Shown: positions 53,282-61,532 of the stretch, piece after piece | Layout: every line of letters starts with the position of its first letter | How positions within the stretch are numbered: the stretch's first letter is position 1 | DNA from: Stieleria varia | GTDB taxonomy: Bacteria; Planctomycetota; Planctomycetia; Pirellulales; Pirellulaceae | Length of the DNA stretch: 64,000 nt | NCBI RefSeq assembly: GCF_038443385.1 | Contig: NZ_CP151726.1 | Span: 6,262,001-6,326,000, forward strand | Reading direction: 5' to 3' | Program-made: the position numbers and the translations under genes | Notes under the pieces: model-generated | What the model saw: only the letters and a program-made list of their open reading frames with translations | The model's database searches: none | What the model was told of the DNA's origin: nothing

Positions 53282-54258
53282 TTGCTCCCTCGCATTCGTG
53301 CCGCTCCGGCCAACATGCCGCCTCGCGCCGCTGATTTGCCCAACCGATTCTGTGTATCGACGATGCTCAGCAACGCATTGTCGAGTGCTTCGTCGGTAAC
53401 CAAGCGAAACATTTGAACGCCCAACGCGTCGCAGGTTTGTTGGACCTGCGTGTGGTGTTCGTCAAACTGTTTTCGATATTGCGCCCGAGCGACTTCGGGA
53501 TACAAGTAGATCTCGCGGTTGGTCTCCACATCGACGACCATGCTGGGCGCTTTGAGATGCAACTCGATTTCAGCCGGGTCGAGCGTCCGCAACACGACGA
53601 CTTCATGGCCACGCGACCGCAGTGCGGCGAGGTTCTGTTGCAGCGAGTCGACAGGAGCCAACAAATCCGAGATCAGGATCACGAGGCCGCGTCGCGGGAT
53701 GAGCGCCGCGATCTGCTGAAGCGGCAAATTGAGATCGGTGCCGGTGCCACGCACGGGTTTGGACAGACCAACCAGGATCTGATGAAACTGTCCGGGACGA
53801 GTTCGCGCAGGAATGAACTCTCCGATGCCTTCGTCGAACGTCAACAAGCCGATCGCATCACGTTGCAGCGTCAAAAAATACCCCAGCGTCGCCGCCACCG
53901 TGCGAGCGTACTCGGCTTTGGTGTATTCCAGCGATTGATAGCCCATCGATTTGCTTTGATCGACGACCAAGTAGCATCGTCGGTTCGTTTCGTCCTCGAA
54001 TTTCTTGATGAAATATCGATCGCTGCGGGCGTACAGTTTCCAGTCAAGATTACGCAGGTCGTCGCCCGGCGAGTACGGCCGATACTCGTTGAACTCGACC
54101 GAGCTGCCGTGCATGGGGCTGCGATGCAATCCGCTCATGAACCCATCAACGACCAACTTCGCTCGCAACTGCAAGCTCTTGATGCGCATCAATGCGGCAG
54201 GATCGATCGCGGAACGAGAATTCGGATCGGGGTTCGACAGGTTCTGGGCATCAGCCAT
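53278..54258 (-). CDS. DUF58 protein of the MoxR operon
   Basis: A 326-residue cytosolic protein with the DUF58 core: EFNEYRPYSPGDDLRNLDWKLYARSD, then the VWA-like RCYLVVDQSKSMGYQS with DxSxS. DUF58 genes almost always sit beside MoxR ATPases and BatA-type VWA proteins; the three are thought to act together in metal insertion or protein complex maturation. It overlaps the MoxR gene's stop by a single base (54258) and the BatA gene by four. No membrane segment is seen, which fits an adaptor between the ATPase and the membrane proteins. Confidence 0.9.
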   Translation of the reverse strand: MADAQNLSNPDPNSRSAIDPAALMRIKSLQLRAKLVVDGFMSGLHRSPMHGSSVEFNEYRPYSPGDDLRNLDWKLYARSDRYFIKKFEDETNRRCYLVVDQSKSMGYQSLEYTKAEYARTVAATLGYFLTLQRDAIGLLTFDEGIGEFIPARTRPGQFHQILVGLSKPVRGTGTDLNLPLQQIAALIPRRGLVILISDLLAPVDSLQQNLAALRSRGHEVVVLRTLDPAEIELHLKAPSMVVDVETNREIYLYPEVARAQYRKQFDEHHTQVQQTCDALGVQMFRLVTDEALDNALLSIVDTQNRLGKSAARGGMLAGAARMRGSK

Positions 54259-55250
54259 CAGTTCGTCGGCACCTCGGCGAGCAATCGATCCACAACGTCT
54301 TCGATTGTCACCCCTTCTGCTTCCGCTTTGTAAGTCAATAACACACGATGCCGAAGCGTCGGATGTGCCAACGCGGCGATGTCATCGATTTGAACGTGCG
54401 TGTTCCCTCTCAGCAACGCACGAGCCTTGCCGCCCAAGACAAGCGTCTGCGCGGCCCGCGTTCCCGCACCCCAACTGACCCATTCATTGATGAAATCCGC
54501 CGTGCCTTCGCGGCCGGGGCGTGTCGACGAAGCCAAGCGAACCGCGTACTGCGCGACTTCGGGCGCGATCGGGACGTTTCGAACCGCGTGGTGGAAGTTC
54601 AAGATGTCCTCGCCCGTGAACAACGGCTCGATCGACTGTTTCTCCGACGAAGTCGTCCGCAAGACCACCGCCAACTCGTCTTCGGGTGGCAAGTAGTCGA
54701 TCAGGACGTTGAACATAAATCGGTCCAACTGTGCCTCGGGCAGCGGATAGGTGCCTTCCATCTCGATCGGGTTTTGTGTCGCCAGGACAAAGAACGGCTC
54801 GGACAACTCATGCCGCACACCGGCCGCGGTGACCTGATGCTCCTGCATGGCTTCCAACAAAGCCGCTTGAGTCTTCGGTGGCGTCCGATTGATTTCGTCG
54901 GCCAAGATCACGTTGGCAAAGATCGGGCCTTTGACGAATGTCATCCTGCGATGCCCGTCACCTTGGTCTTCCAAGATTTCCGTGCCCACGATGTCCACCG
55001 GCATCAGGTCGGGGGTGAACTGAATGCGATTGAAATTCAGGTGAAAGACCTTCGCGACGCTGCTGACCAACAACGTCTTCGCCAATCCAGGTGCCCCCGT
55101 GATCAAACAGTGCCCGCCTGCAAATAGACTGACCAGCAGTTGTTCGATCACGTCGTGTTGGCCAATGATGACCTTGGCCAATTCGGCTGCGATCTTGTCA
55201 CGACCTTCACGTATTTGCTGGACGATTTCGGCTTCTTGTTCGACAGTCAT
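54258..55250 (-). CDS. MoxR-family AAA+ ATPase
   Basis: A 330-residue ATPase with all core motifs: Walker A in ITGAPGLAKTLL, Walker B in VILADEINRTPP, sensor 1 in VLATQNPIEMEGTYPLPEAQ, Arg finger in QLDRFMF, and sensor 2 in ALAHPTLRHRVLL. MoxR proteins work as chaperone-like ATPases together with VWA partners, here the DUF58 and BatA proteins encoded directly after it. It lies 57 bases behind the DUF4159 gene and overlaps the DUF58 gene by one base. Confidence 0.93.
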   Translation of the reverse strand: MTVEQEAEIVQQIREGRDKIAAELAKVIIGQHDVIEQLLVSLFAGGHCLITGAPGLAKTLLVSSVAKVFHLNFNRIQFTPDLMPVDIVGTEILEDQGDGHRRMTFVKGPIFANVILADEINRTPPKTQAALLEAMQEHQVTAAGVRHELSEPFFVLATQNPIEMEGTYPLPEAQLDRFMFNVLIDYLPPEDELAVVLRTTSSEKQSIEPLFTGEDILNFHHAVRNVPIAPEVAQYAVRLASSTRPGREGTADFINEWVSWGAGTRAAQTLVLGGKARALLRGNTHVQIDDIAALAHPTLRHRVLLTYKAEAEGVTIEDVVDRLLAEVPTN

Positions 55251-55307
55251 GGGCAGCGGATCGATGCTTTGGAAAAATGAAAGTGATGGAAAACGGTGGC
55301 GACGCTA

Positions 55308-56132
55308 TCAGTGCGTCATGGCGTATGTGACAATGTTGATGCCCATCGGATAGGCTTTCTTGACGGAGAATTCATCGAAGTAATACTTGTCCTCGCCTTC
55401 GCGTTCCCAGCCGTCACCCAGGTCGGTGTTGTGGCAGATGAACACCATGATGCGATCGTTGTCATCGGTGATCGCGCGATAGTCTGGATTTCGAGTATCG
55501 CTACCGTCGCGGGCGTATTCCCAAGTCTGTCCGCGTTGAACCGATCGCAGCGCTGGAACTTGGGGCTTTTCTTTCAAGTCGTAAACGATGTGAAAGATTT
55601 CATGCGACAAAGGCACCTCGAACGGCTTGCGATCAGGGAAAACTTTCTCTAGCTCATAGCGTACGTTTTCGTACTGGTCGTCTCCCCAGAAATCGTCGAT
55701 CATCAAGAAGCCTCCGTTGAGGCAATACTTTCGCAACGCAGCGACTTCCTCGTCCGACAATACCATCCCGCCCGGTTCGATCATGTACAAGAACGGATAG
55801 TCGAACAACTCGTCATCGGTCAGCCGCATCGTCTTGGGATCCGGATTGACTTTCAGGCTTGTCAGCTGCTGTAGACGCAGAGAGAAATTGAGATCGCTAT
55901 CGGGGTAGTCGGTCAGCCAGCCACCACCTCCGGCACGACCGAAGTATGAGTCGAATTCGACGCGGACGAAGGTGAAGGAATCGCTGGGAAAATTCTGATC
56001 GTAGTCCCACGTGGGGACACCTTTGCGGTCCACCGAAATGTCGTGCATGCCACGCCAACCGCGTTGGGCAAGCGTGACGCCGGCGGCCATGCACAACAGG
56101 GTCACGATCATGAAGACTTTTCTACCACTCAC
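55308..56132 (-). CDS. DUF4159 exported protein
   Basis: A 274-residue protein with a signal peptide (VFMIVTLLCMAAGVTLAQ) and a DUF4159 domain: FTFVRVEFDSYFGRAGGGGW, DYPDSDLNFSLRLQQLTSLK, then the family's core LFDYPFLYMIEPGGMVLSDE and LRKYCLNGGFLMIDDFWGDD. The core resembles a GATase-like Rossmann fold without a nucleophile Cys. DUF4159 genes regularly accompany MoxR-BatA operons. Its ATG overlaps the stop of the TPR/metallopeptidase gene (56129-56132). Function unknown. Confidence 0.88.
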   Translation of the reverse strand: MSGRKVFMIVTLLCMAAGVTLAQRGWRGMHDISVDRKGVPTWDYDQNFPSDSFTFVRVEFDSYFGRAGGGGWLTDYPDSDLNFSLRLQQLTSLKVNPDPKTMRLTDDELFDYPFLYMIEPGGMVLSDEEVAALRKYCLNGGFLMIDDFWGDDQYENVRYELEKVFPDRKPFEVPLSHEIFHIVYDLKEKPQVPALRSVQRGQTWEYARDGSDTRNPDYRAITDDNDRIMVFICHNTDLGDGWEREGEDKYYFDEFSVKKAYPMGINIVTYAMTH

Positions 56133-58831
56133 TTCGTCTGCTCCGTCGGCTCGTCTTTTTCCGTCTCGTCTGACTGCGTCTCGCCTGACTGCGTCTCGCC
56201 TGACTGCGTCTTGCCCAATTCGGACTCCCCGCCGGCATCGCTGTTCGTCTCTGCCGTTTCCTGCCGAGCGGTTTCTTGCTTTGTTGTGGCAAGGTCCAGC
56301 AACAACCGATGCGCGTCCCGATAGCGAGGCGCCCGATCGAGCGCCATCAGGACAAACCGCTGGGCTTGCTGAACGTCACCGATCTCGGCGTGTGTTTTCG
56401 CCATTTGGTAATCCAATCCCGCGGGATCCACCGGCTCCATGTTTCTCAGTGCTTCCAGCGACGGCAGTGCGTTCTCGGGTTCTCCCATCGCCAACGAAGC
56501 GTCAATATTGGCTTGATGCAGGTCCTCCGCCAGCGGTTGGATTGCCAACGCCGCGTCGGCATGTTCTCTCACCGATTGCCAGTCCTCAGCATCCCTCCCC
56601 AGTTCGATTAAACGCCTGTGAGTGGGTAATGCATCGCTGGAAATCGCCGAAATCTTGTTTAATGCATCAATTTCAGCGGCTTGATCACCCAACTTACGGT
56701 GGATCGCCGCCAACATTTCTAGCGGTCCATCCTCTTCCGATGAAACCGCGCCGAGTTCGACCAGTTTCTCCAAATGGACTCTCGCCGCCTCCATCTGTCC
56801 TTTGGCCGTCAAAAGGCTGGCAAGATCACGGTGCGCCGCGTAGCTGTTGGGATGCTCTTTGAGCCAATCCTGTAACGATTCCTCGCTCGGTTTCTCCGGA
56901 TAATCCTCCACCGACCAGTCCGCCTGGGGTGCAAACTCACGGGCTTTCTGCTGCGCGTACTCGGCAAACTGCACATCCAGTTTGTCGATCGATCCAACGC
57001 TCATTGCCAACGCGTCGTTGATGGGCACTCCGGTCGCCAGCGAGTCGAGAATCTGCAACAGAGCATCCATCCCGTACTGTTCGACGAGGTACTCCACCAC
57101 CAAAGATGATTCGTAGTAGGCAAACTGCAGATGCATTCCGGATGGCGGGCTGAGGAACGCGCCGCTGAGCTCGCTGACTTTGGTCAAATCATCGCCCAAG
57201 ATCATCCTGCGATAACCTGCCGACATGGACTGCCCCCAGGATGGATCGCGCAAGCGTTCTTCGTATACCGAGATGCCTTCGCTGAGCCAGCGCGGCATAC
57301 GGTTTTTCGTTTTCTCCAACGTCACCACGTGACAGAATTCGTGCCAGAGCACACTCTGCCAATTGGCCGGACGTGCACCCTGGGAGGCGGGGCTGTTGGC
57401 CGTGATCACACGTCCGAAGCAAACCCCCAAGAATCCTTGGCCGCCGGGCAAGCCGAATGTACGAATCGCAAAATCACTTTGCTCAGGAAAGATTTCCACA
57501 ACGATCGTCTTGTCTGGCTGTACGTCGTACTTGTCGCACAAAACCTGACGAGCCTGTTTGAGCAACTCCATCACCGCGTCGCCGTAAATGGCTGCCTCAC
57601 GAGGCTCCATCCGGATCAAGATTCCATCGGCACTGAGCTCCGTGAATCCTTTGATTCGATCTCGCAGTGTCATCAAGTTGTACGCGACGACGTTGTACTC
57701 GTCCTGCGTTGAGACGTCTTCGGCAAGTTTCCATCCGATGTCATCTTCGCCTAAACGCAGCAGGTCTTGCGCGAGTTGAAAACTCGCACCCACGTGGTCG
57801 GGATCCAGCAGCAACGCGGAACGTTGATAATCGGCGCCTTCGGCAAAGCGATACTTCTGTGACAATTTGCGTCCGATCAAATGGTCCACCTCGGGGTTTT
57901 GCGGCCAAGCCTCCATCGCTTTGTCACGAAGCTTTTTCTCCGCCTCGTAGTCACCCGACAGGTGAGCCAAGACGGCTTGCAAGGCGATCGCCTCGGGGTG
58001 CGATGGATTGATCGCCAGAACCTCATCAATCACCTCTTCGGCGGATTCGTATTGCTCACGATCGATCAGCATGTCCGCTTGCAAGATCAAACTCGGCGTG
58101 TGCTTTGGGTTGATCTCCAAGGCTTTCATCAACGCTTCGGCGGTTGCTTTGGAGTCACTGGACTCAAACGCCTTGGCGGTCCAGTAGTGAACACGCGGAT
58201 CCCCAGCGTGGTCCCGTTTGGCTTGATTGAGCGTCTCCGCCGCGACGCCAAAGTCTCCTTTGTTGATCGCCAGTTCCGCGGTGGCCAAGTACGCGTCCAG
58301 GAAGGTCGGGTTGGATTCGCGGACGCGATCGTAAAAGAGTTCGAGGATCTTGCGAGCGTCCAGGTCCCGCATCGCCAAAAAACGTCCGGCGGCGATCAGC
58401 GTGTCGCGGCTGGCGAATTGCAATTGCCCGCTCTGCAGGACTTGTTGAAACCTCGCGACTTCTTGACCGGCTCGGTCGGGCAAGTTGTTGTAGCGGACGG
58501 CTTCGATCCCCAGCAATCGCAGGGACAAACTGGTGGGGAACCGCTGCAACGCCGCATCGTACTGCACGAGTGCTTCGGCGTACTGTCCGCGAACCAGCAT
58601 GCACTCGATCAACAGTTCGGGCCAGCGGCGATTCCACACCCCCCGTTCCACCTCAGCAGCGGCAACTGCTTGTGCTTCGTCGTATTTCCCCGCCAAGAAA
58701 AGCTGGTAGGTCTCATCAAAACTGGCCGCGTGGAGCGACTCGGTGCCAACGGGCCCCAAGCTGAGCAGCAAAGTTACCGGCACCAAAAGGGCGAGCCAGC
58801 CGAAGGTGAACGGTAATCGTGACGTGAACAA
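56129..58831 (-). CDS. TPR protein with gluzincin (peptidase MA-like) domain, first gene of the MoxR operon
   Basis: A 900-residue exported protein: signal segment (FGWLALLVPVTLLLSLGPVG), then many TPR-type helical repeats (~35-380 and ~660-860). Between them is a zinc peptidase domain with the full HExxH motif, SVLWHEFCHVVTLEKTKNRM, and the downstream WLSEGISVYEE that supplies a third Glu ligand, as in gluzincins of the peptidase MA family. The start is TTG 58831. The C-terminus has short SGETQSGETQSDETEKDE-like repeats. It may cut or remodel envelope proteins in the MoxR/VWA pathway; that role is inferred from the operon. Confidence 0.82.
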   Translation of the reverse strand: MFTSRLPFTFGWLALLVPVTLLLSLGPVGTESLHAASFDETYQLFLAGKYDEAQAVAAAEVERGVWNRRWPELLIECMLVRGQYAEALVQYDAALQRFPTSLSLRLLGIEAVRYNNLPDRAGQEVARFQQVLQSGQLQFASRDTLIAAGRFLAMRDLDARKILELFYDRVRESNPTFLDAYLATAELAINKGDFGVAAETLNQAKRDHAGDPRVHYWTAKAFESSDSKATAEALMKALEINPKHTPSLILQADMLIDREQYESAEEVIDEVLAINPSHPEAIALQAVLAHLSGDYEAEKKLRDKAMEAWPQNPEVDHLIGRKLSQKYRFAEGADYQRSALLLDPDHVGASFQLAQDLLRLGEDDIGWKLAEDVSTQDEYNVVAYNLMTLRDRIKGFTELSADGILIRMEPREAAIYGDAVMELLKQARQVLCDKYDVQPDKTIVVEIFPEQSDFAIRTFGLPGGQGFLGVCFGRVITANSPASQGARPANWQSVLWHEFCHVVTLEKTKNRMPRWLSEGISVYEERLRDPSWGQSMSAGYRRMILGDDLTKVSELSGAFLSPPSGMHLQFAYYESSLVVEYLVEQYGMDALLQILDSLATGVPINDALAMSVGSIDKLDVQFAEYAQQKAREFAPQADWSVEDYPEKPSEESLQDWLKEHPNSYAAHRDLASLLTAKGQMEAARVHLEKLVELGAVSSEEDGPLEMLAAIHRKLGDQAAEIDALNKISAISSDALPTHRRLIELGRDAEDWQSVREHADAALAIQPLAEDLHQANIDASLAMGEPENALPSLEALRNMEPVDPAGLDYQMAKTHAEIGDVQQAQRFVLMALDRAPRYRDAHRLLLDLATTKQETARQETAETNSDAGGESELGKTQSGETQSGETQSDETEKDEPTEQTK

Positions 58832-58974
58832 CGTGCGAACTCCCTACACGATGAGCCTGAGATCGAGTGAAGCGGCCATGGTTGCAACCGGCTCTCGAAG
58901 CGTGACGATTCATTTTAACCGCTCGACAATCGCCAATGTGAAAGCATTGCAGAATGTAACCCCGACCCCTAACC

Positions 58975-59050
58975 CGGATAATTCATCAGCCGGCACGCGA
59001 TAGCGTCCGGTTCCCGATTACAGGCGTGAGAACCGGACGCTAGCGGCTTG
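58975..59050. repeat. GATAGCGTCCGG palindrome upstream of the MoxR operon
   Basis: CACGCGATAGCGTCCGGTTC is followed after a short loop by GAACCGGACGCTAGCGG. Same family as 11726-11808. It lies about 145 bases upstream of the first gene of the eight-gene operon. Confidence 0.75.
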
Positions 59051-59200
59051 TTGCTTGAGTCCGTGTTGGGATTGAATGACTGTAGGATGGGGCACTCTTG
59101 CCCGTCTGTGTATTGAATGTCGGCCAAGAGTGGCCAACCTACGGCTAGATCAACTCGCTGCTCACCATTGCGGTACACAATACGATTAAGTCAGCAGTCT

Positions 59201-59256
59201 CCGCAGCTGGGGGAGGTCGGATCGAGCGAAGCAAGATCCGGGAGGGGACTACGCTG
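59201..59256. repeat. GGATCGAGCGAAGCAAGATCC repeat next to MITE F
   Basis: GGGGGAGGTCGGATCGAGCG followed by AAGCAAGATCCGG, with the stem CGGATC/GATCCG. It precedes MITE copy F by about 40 bases, as at copies D and E. Confidence 0.65.
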
Positions 59257-59295
59257 GGCAAAACGCGTTCAATTGGCTAGCCGGTGCGCATTGCC

Positions 59296-59915
59296 CTGGG
59301 CTGTCAAAACGTTGGGGTTGTGTCTTTTTGGGTTTGCGCAGGTTCATGTCCCTACTGCCGGCGCAGCTGGTGGTCCCCAGTGAGCCTCAGGCGCTAGCCG
59401 TGGGCCTGAGGCGGATTGTGGTGCCGGCCCACGGCTAGCGCCTGAGGCTCACTGCCGGCGCAGCTGGTGTCCCCCAGTGAGCCTCAGGCGCTAGCCGTGG
59501 GCCTGAGGCGGATTGTGGTGCCCGGCCCACGGCTAGCGCCTGAGGCTCACTGCCGGCGCAGCTGGTGTCCCCCAGTGAGCCTCAGGCGCTAGCCGTGGGC
59601 CTGAGGCGGATTGTGGTGCCCGGCCCACGGCTAGCGCCAGAGGCTCACTGCCGGCGCAGCTGGTGTCCCCCAGTGAGCCTCAGGCGCTAGCCGTGGGCCT
59701 GAGGCGGATTGTGGTGCCTGGCCCACGGCTAGCGCCTGAGGCTCACTGCCGGCGCAGCTGGTGGTCCCCAGTGAGCCTCAGACGCTAGCCGTGGGCCTGA
59801 GGCGGATGGTGGTGCCGGCCCGCGGCTAGCGCCTGAGGCTCACTTTGATTGCGATGCATGGAACAAAAACATGGACTGAAAAAACAATGTCAACACCAAA
59901 CTTTGAGCAGCCCAG
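59296..59915 (+). mobile_element. MITE-like element, copy F, five tandem hairpin modules
   Basis: The left end is CTGGGCTGTCAAAACGTTGG and the right end CCAAACTTTGAGCAGCCCAG. Five modules of ~98 bases, each ACTGCCGGCGCAGCTGGTG plus the full CAGGCGCTAGCC hairpin, start at 59354, 59451, 59549, 59647 and 59745. The near-repeat GCATTGCC/GCATTACC at the two flanks may be a target duplication. The rest of the 58832-60073 gap has no recognised gene. Confidence 0.85.
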
Positions 59916-60029
59916 CATTACCCCCTCCCTCGCATTCGCCTGAACGGCTCTTCTCGACCTCCCGCAAGTTCTTTGGGGGAGGTGTCAGAAACGGTGCACG
60001 GCACAAGGCGTATGATTTGTGTTTGAGCG

Positions 60030-60080
60030 GAGGGTGGTGTTCGTTTTCGACTTGGAAAGTCGAACGACAATCGTTACTCG
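60030..60080. repeat. CGACTTGGAAAGTCG palindrome, partial, overlapping a gene end
   Basis: GTTCGTTTTCGACTTGGAAA followed by GTCGAACGACAATCG matches one arm of the family. It ends at the 3' end of the small membrane-protein gene (stop at 60074), so it may serve as its terminator. Confidence 0.6.
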
Positions 60081-60433
60081 TCAACGCCGTAGACAATGCC
60101 AGGCGGTTCGGTAACGCTTGGCGTACGCTGCCATTGCCGAAACCGGGATCGATCAACGGCGCTGCGTATGTCAGTGGAGATCCCGCATGCAATCGCCAGA
60201 AGCATGATCAGTACCGCAGAGATAACCCACAGGCGGATGACGAATTGAACCCCCGGTCTCATCGAGATATCGAGCTCCGTTCCTTTCGCCGGGGCAGTCA
60301 GTCCATAGCCGATAGCGATCATCAGCAGCAACAACATGATGCCGGCAGCGATGTGCGGAAGGTTGACATACAGGTAGAGAACAGCGAACGACGCAGTAGC
60401 CGCGAGCAGTGTTGAGATCCGAAAGTTGACCAA
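60074..60433 (-). CDS. Small integral membrane protein of unknown function
   Basis: A 119-residue protein with three predicted membrane helices: TLLAATASFAVLYLYVNL, IAAGIMLLLLMIAIGYGL and LWVISAVLIMLLAIACGI, then a hydrophilic tail of ~30 residues. The opening NFRISTLLAATASFA resembles a frequent planctomycete type of small membrane protein. The start is probably TTG 60433. No cofactor or transport motif is visible. It is isolated between repeats and a gap. Confidence 0.6.
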   Translation of the reverse strand: MVNFRISTLLAATASFAVLYLYVNLPHIAAGIMLLLLMIAIGYGLTAPAKGTELDISMRPGVQFVIRLWVISAVLIMLLAIACGISTDIRSAVDRSRFRQWQRTPSVTEPPGIVYGVDE

Positions 60434-60886
60434 GCGTGAGCCCCTTCGTTCACCGGAGGAAACATGATCCAGCCGAAATTCTACCCGAAAATGAAATGCG
60501 ATCTTTGTGGGCGCAGAAAGCCGCTGTGAACGCGGTCAAGAGTCCCTGCAATCGGACTGGTTCCCTCTTCCTCGACAGATTGAGGAACCGTCAGGAGACA
60601 TGTGCGGCCATGACAACCTGTGCCGCTTCGCACGTTTGGCTCGCGGACGAGGCATCCAAAGATTGATCCGCTATCAACTTATTTCGTCAATTGGAGTGAG
60701 GCCGATGCGTCGCGAAATCCACGTTGCAATCATCGCTCCGCATGATTCTTGCGAAGAGCCAGGACACACAGTTTCCGCACATCCCAAGACACGCTTGGCA
60801 CACGATCTGCACTTCATTCGAAATGCGGGCTGGCAAACGATGCACAGCCGACCATCTGGACAACATGGAAACAGGAGTGAAGGGAA
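60434..60886. other. Gap with weak coding signal upstream of the CBS gene
   Basis: A plus-strand frame at 60507-60890 ends in an ATGA overlap with the CBS gene start, which is how coupled genes look here. Its 127-residue product, though, is Arg/His/Ser-rich with no motif and no clear start. I do not call it a gene. The stretch may hold the CBS promoter. Confidence 0.35.
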
Positions 60887-61375
60887 ATGACTCGTGCAAA
60901 ATCAGTCGCGATCTACGAACGCCAAATCAAAGACATCATGAGCCGCGATGTCGTCGCACTCAGTGCCAGTGACACCGTGCACGAAGCTCTCGGGATGATG
61001 GGCGAGAACCGCGTCTCAGCGTTGCCCGTCGTGGACAACCAAAACCATTGCATTGGAATCCTTTCCACATCTGACTTGGTCGACATGACTCGCGATGTGG
61101 ATGACGACCTGTATCATTTGGATCTGGTCGATCCCACCAGTCGGCGGTTCTTGTTGGAGAAGCTTTCGCACAGCTTAGGAACGGAACCGGTGCAGTCGTA
61201 CATGAGCGAAACGGTGACCACCGTGACGGCAGACACGACCATCGGCAAAGCAACGCGAGAGATGTTGCGCAACCGAGTCCACCATTTACCCGTCGTCGAC
61301 CACAAGGATCATTTGATCGGAATCGTATCGACACTCGACATCTTGAGCGAATTTGCCGACGCGTCTCCGGATTGA
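60887..61375 (+). CDS. Two-CBS-domain protein
   Basis: A 162-residue cytosolic protein made almost wholly of a CBS pair: domain 1 at ~14-70 (IKDIMSRDVVALSASDTVHE, RVSALPVVDNQNHCIGILST) and domain 2 at ~105-158 (MSETVTTVTADTTIGKATRE, HHLPVVDHKDHLIGIVST). Such pairs bind adenosine nucleotides and signal energy state, or act as regulatory subunits. GAAGGG lies 2 bases upstream of ATG 60887. A hairpin follows directly after the stop. No partner domain is attached and the target is unknown. Confidence 0.9.
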   Translation: MTRAKSVAIYERQIKDIMSRDVVALSASDTVHEALGMMGENRVSALPVVDNQNHCIGILSTSDLVDMTRDVDDDLYHLDLVDPTSRRFLLEKLSHSLGTEPVQSYMSETVTTVTADTTIGKATREMLRNRVHHLPVVDHKDHLIGIVSTLDILSEFADASPD

Positions 61376-61408
61376 AGGGTTGTCCGCTCGCGCGGACGAT
61401 ACAACCCT
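61376..61408 (+). terminator. Hairpin directly after the CBS gene
   Basis: AGGGTTGTCCGC pairs with GCGGAC and the outer ACAACCCT, giving a two-part stem of about 12 pairs with a small bulge. It begins at the base after the TGA stop. No long T-run follows, so termination may depend on Rho or be weak. Confidence 0.5.
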
Positions 61409-61532
61409 GTCAACTCGTTCCATCGGATTTCTTTGCCTGGAACAAACAGTGGCGCATAATTGATCGAGTTTGCGCACACGCAATGGCTAGAACATCGCGT
61501 GAACTGTTTGTCCCCCGCACGGGAAATCTGTC

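Noticed and set aside
59354..59842. Regular ~98-base array resembling a CRISPR or satellite
   Set aside because: Whole modules repeat, including the would-be spacers; there are no unique spacers and no cas genes, and the array lies inside MITE F.
60507..60890. 127-codon frame ending in an ATGA overlap with the CBS gene
   Set aside because: The overlap is suggestive, but composition is not protein-like, no motif or clear start was found, and chance overlap cannot be excluded.
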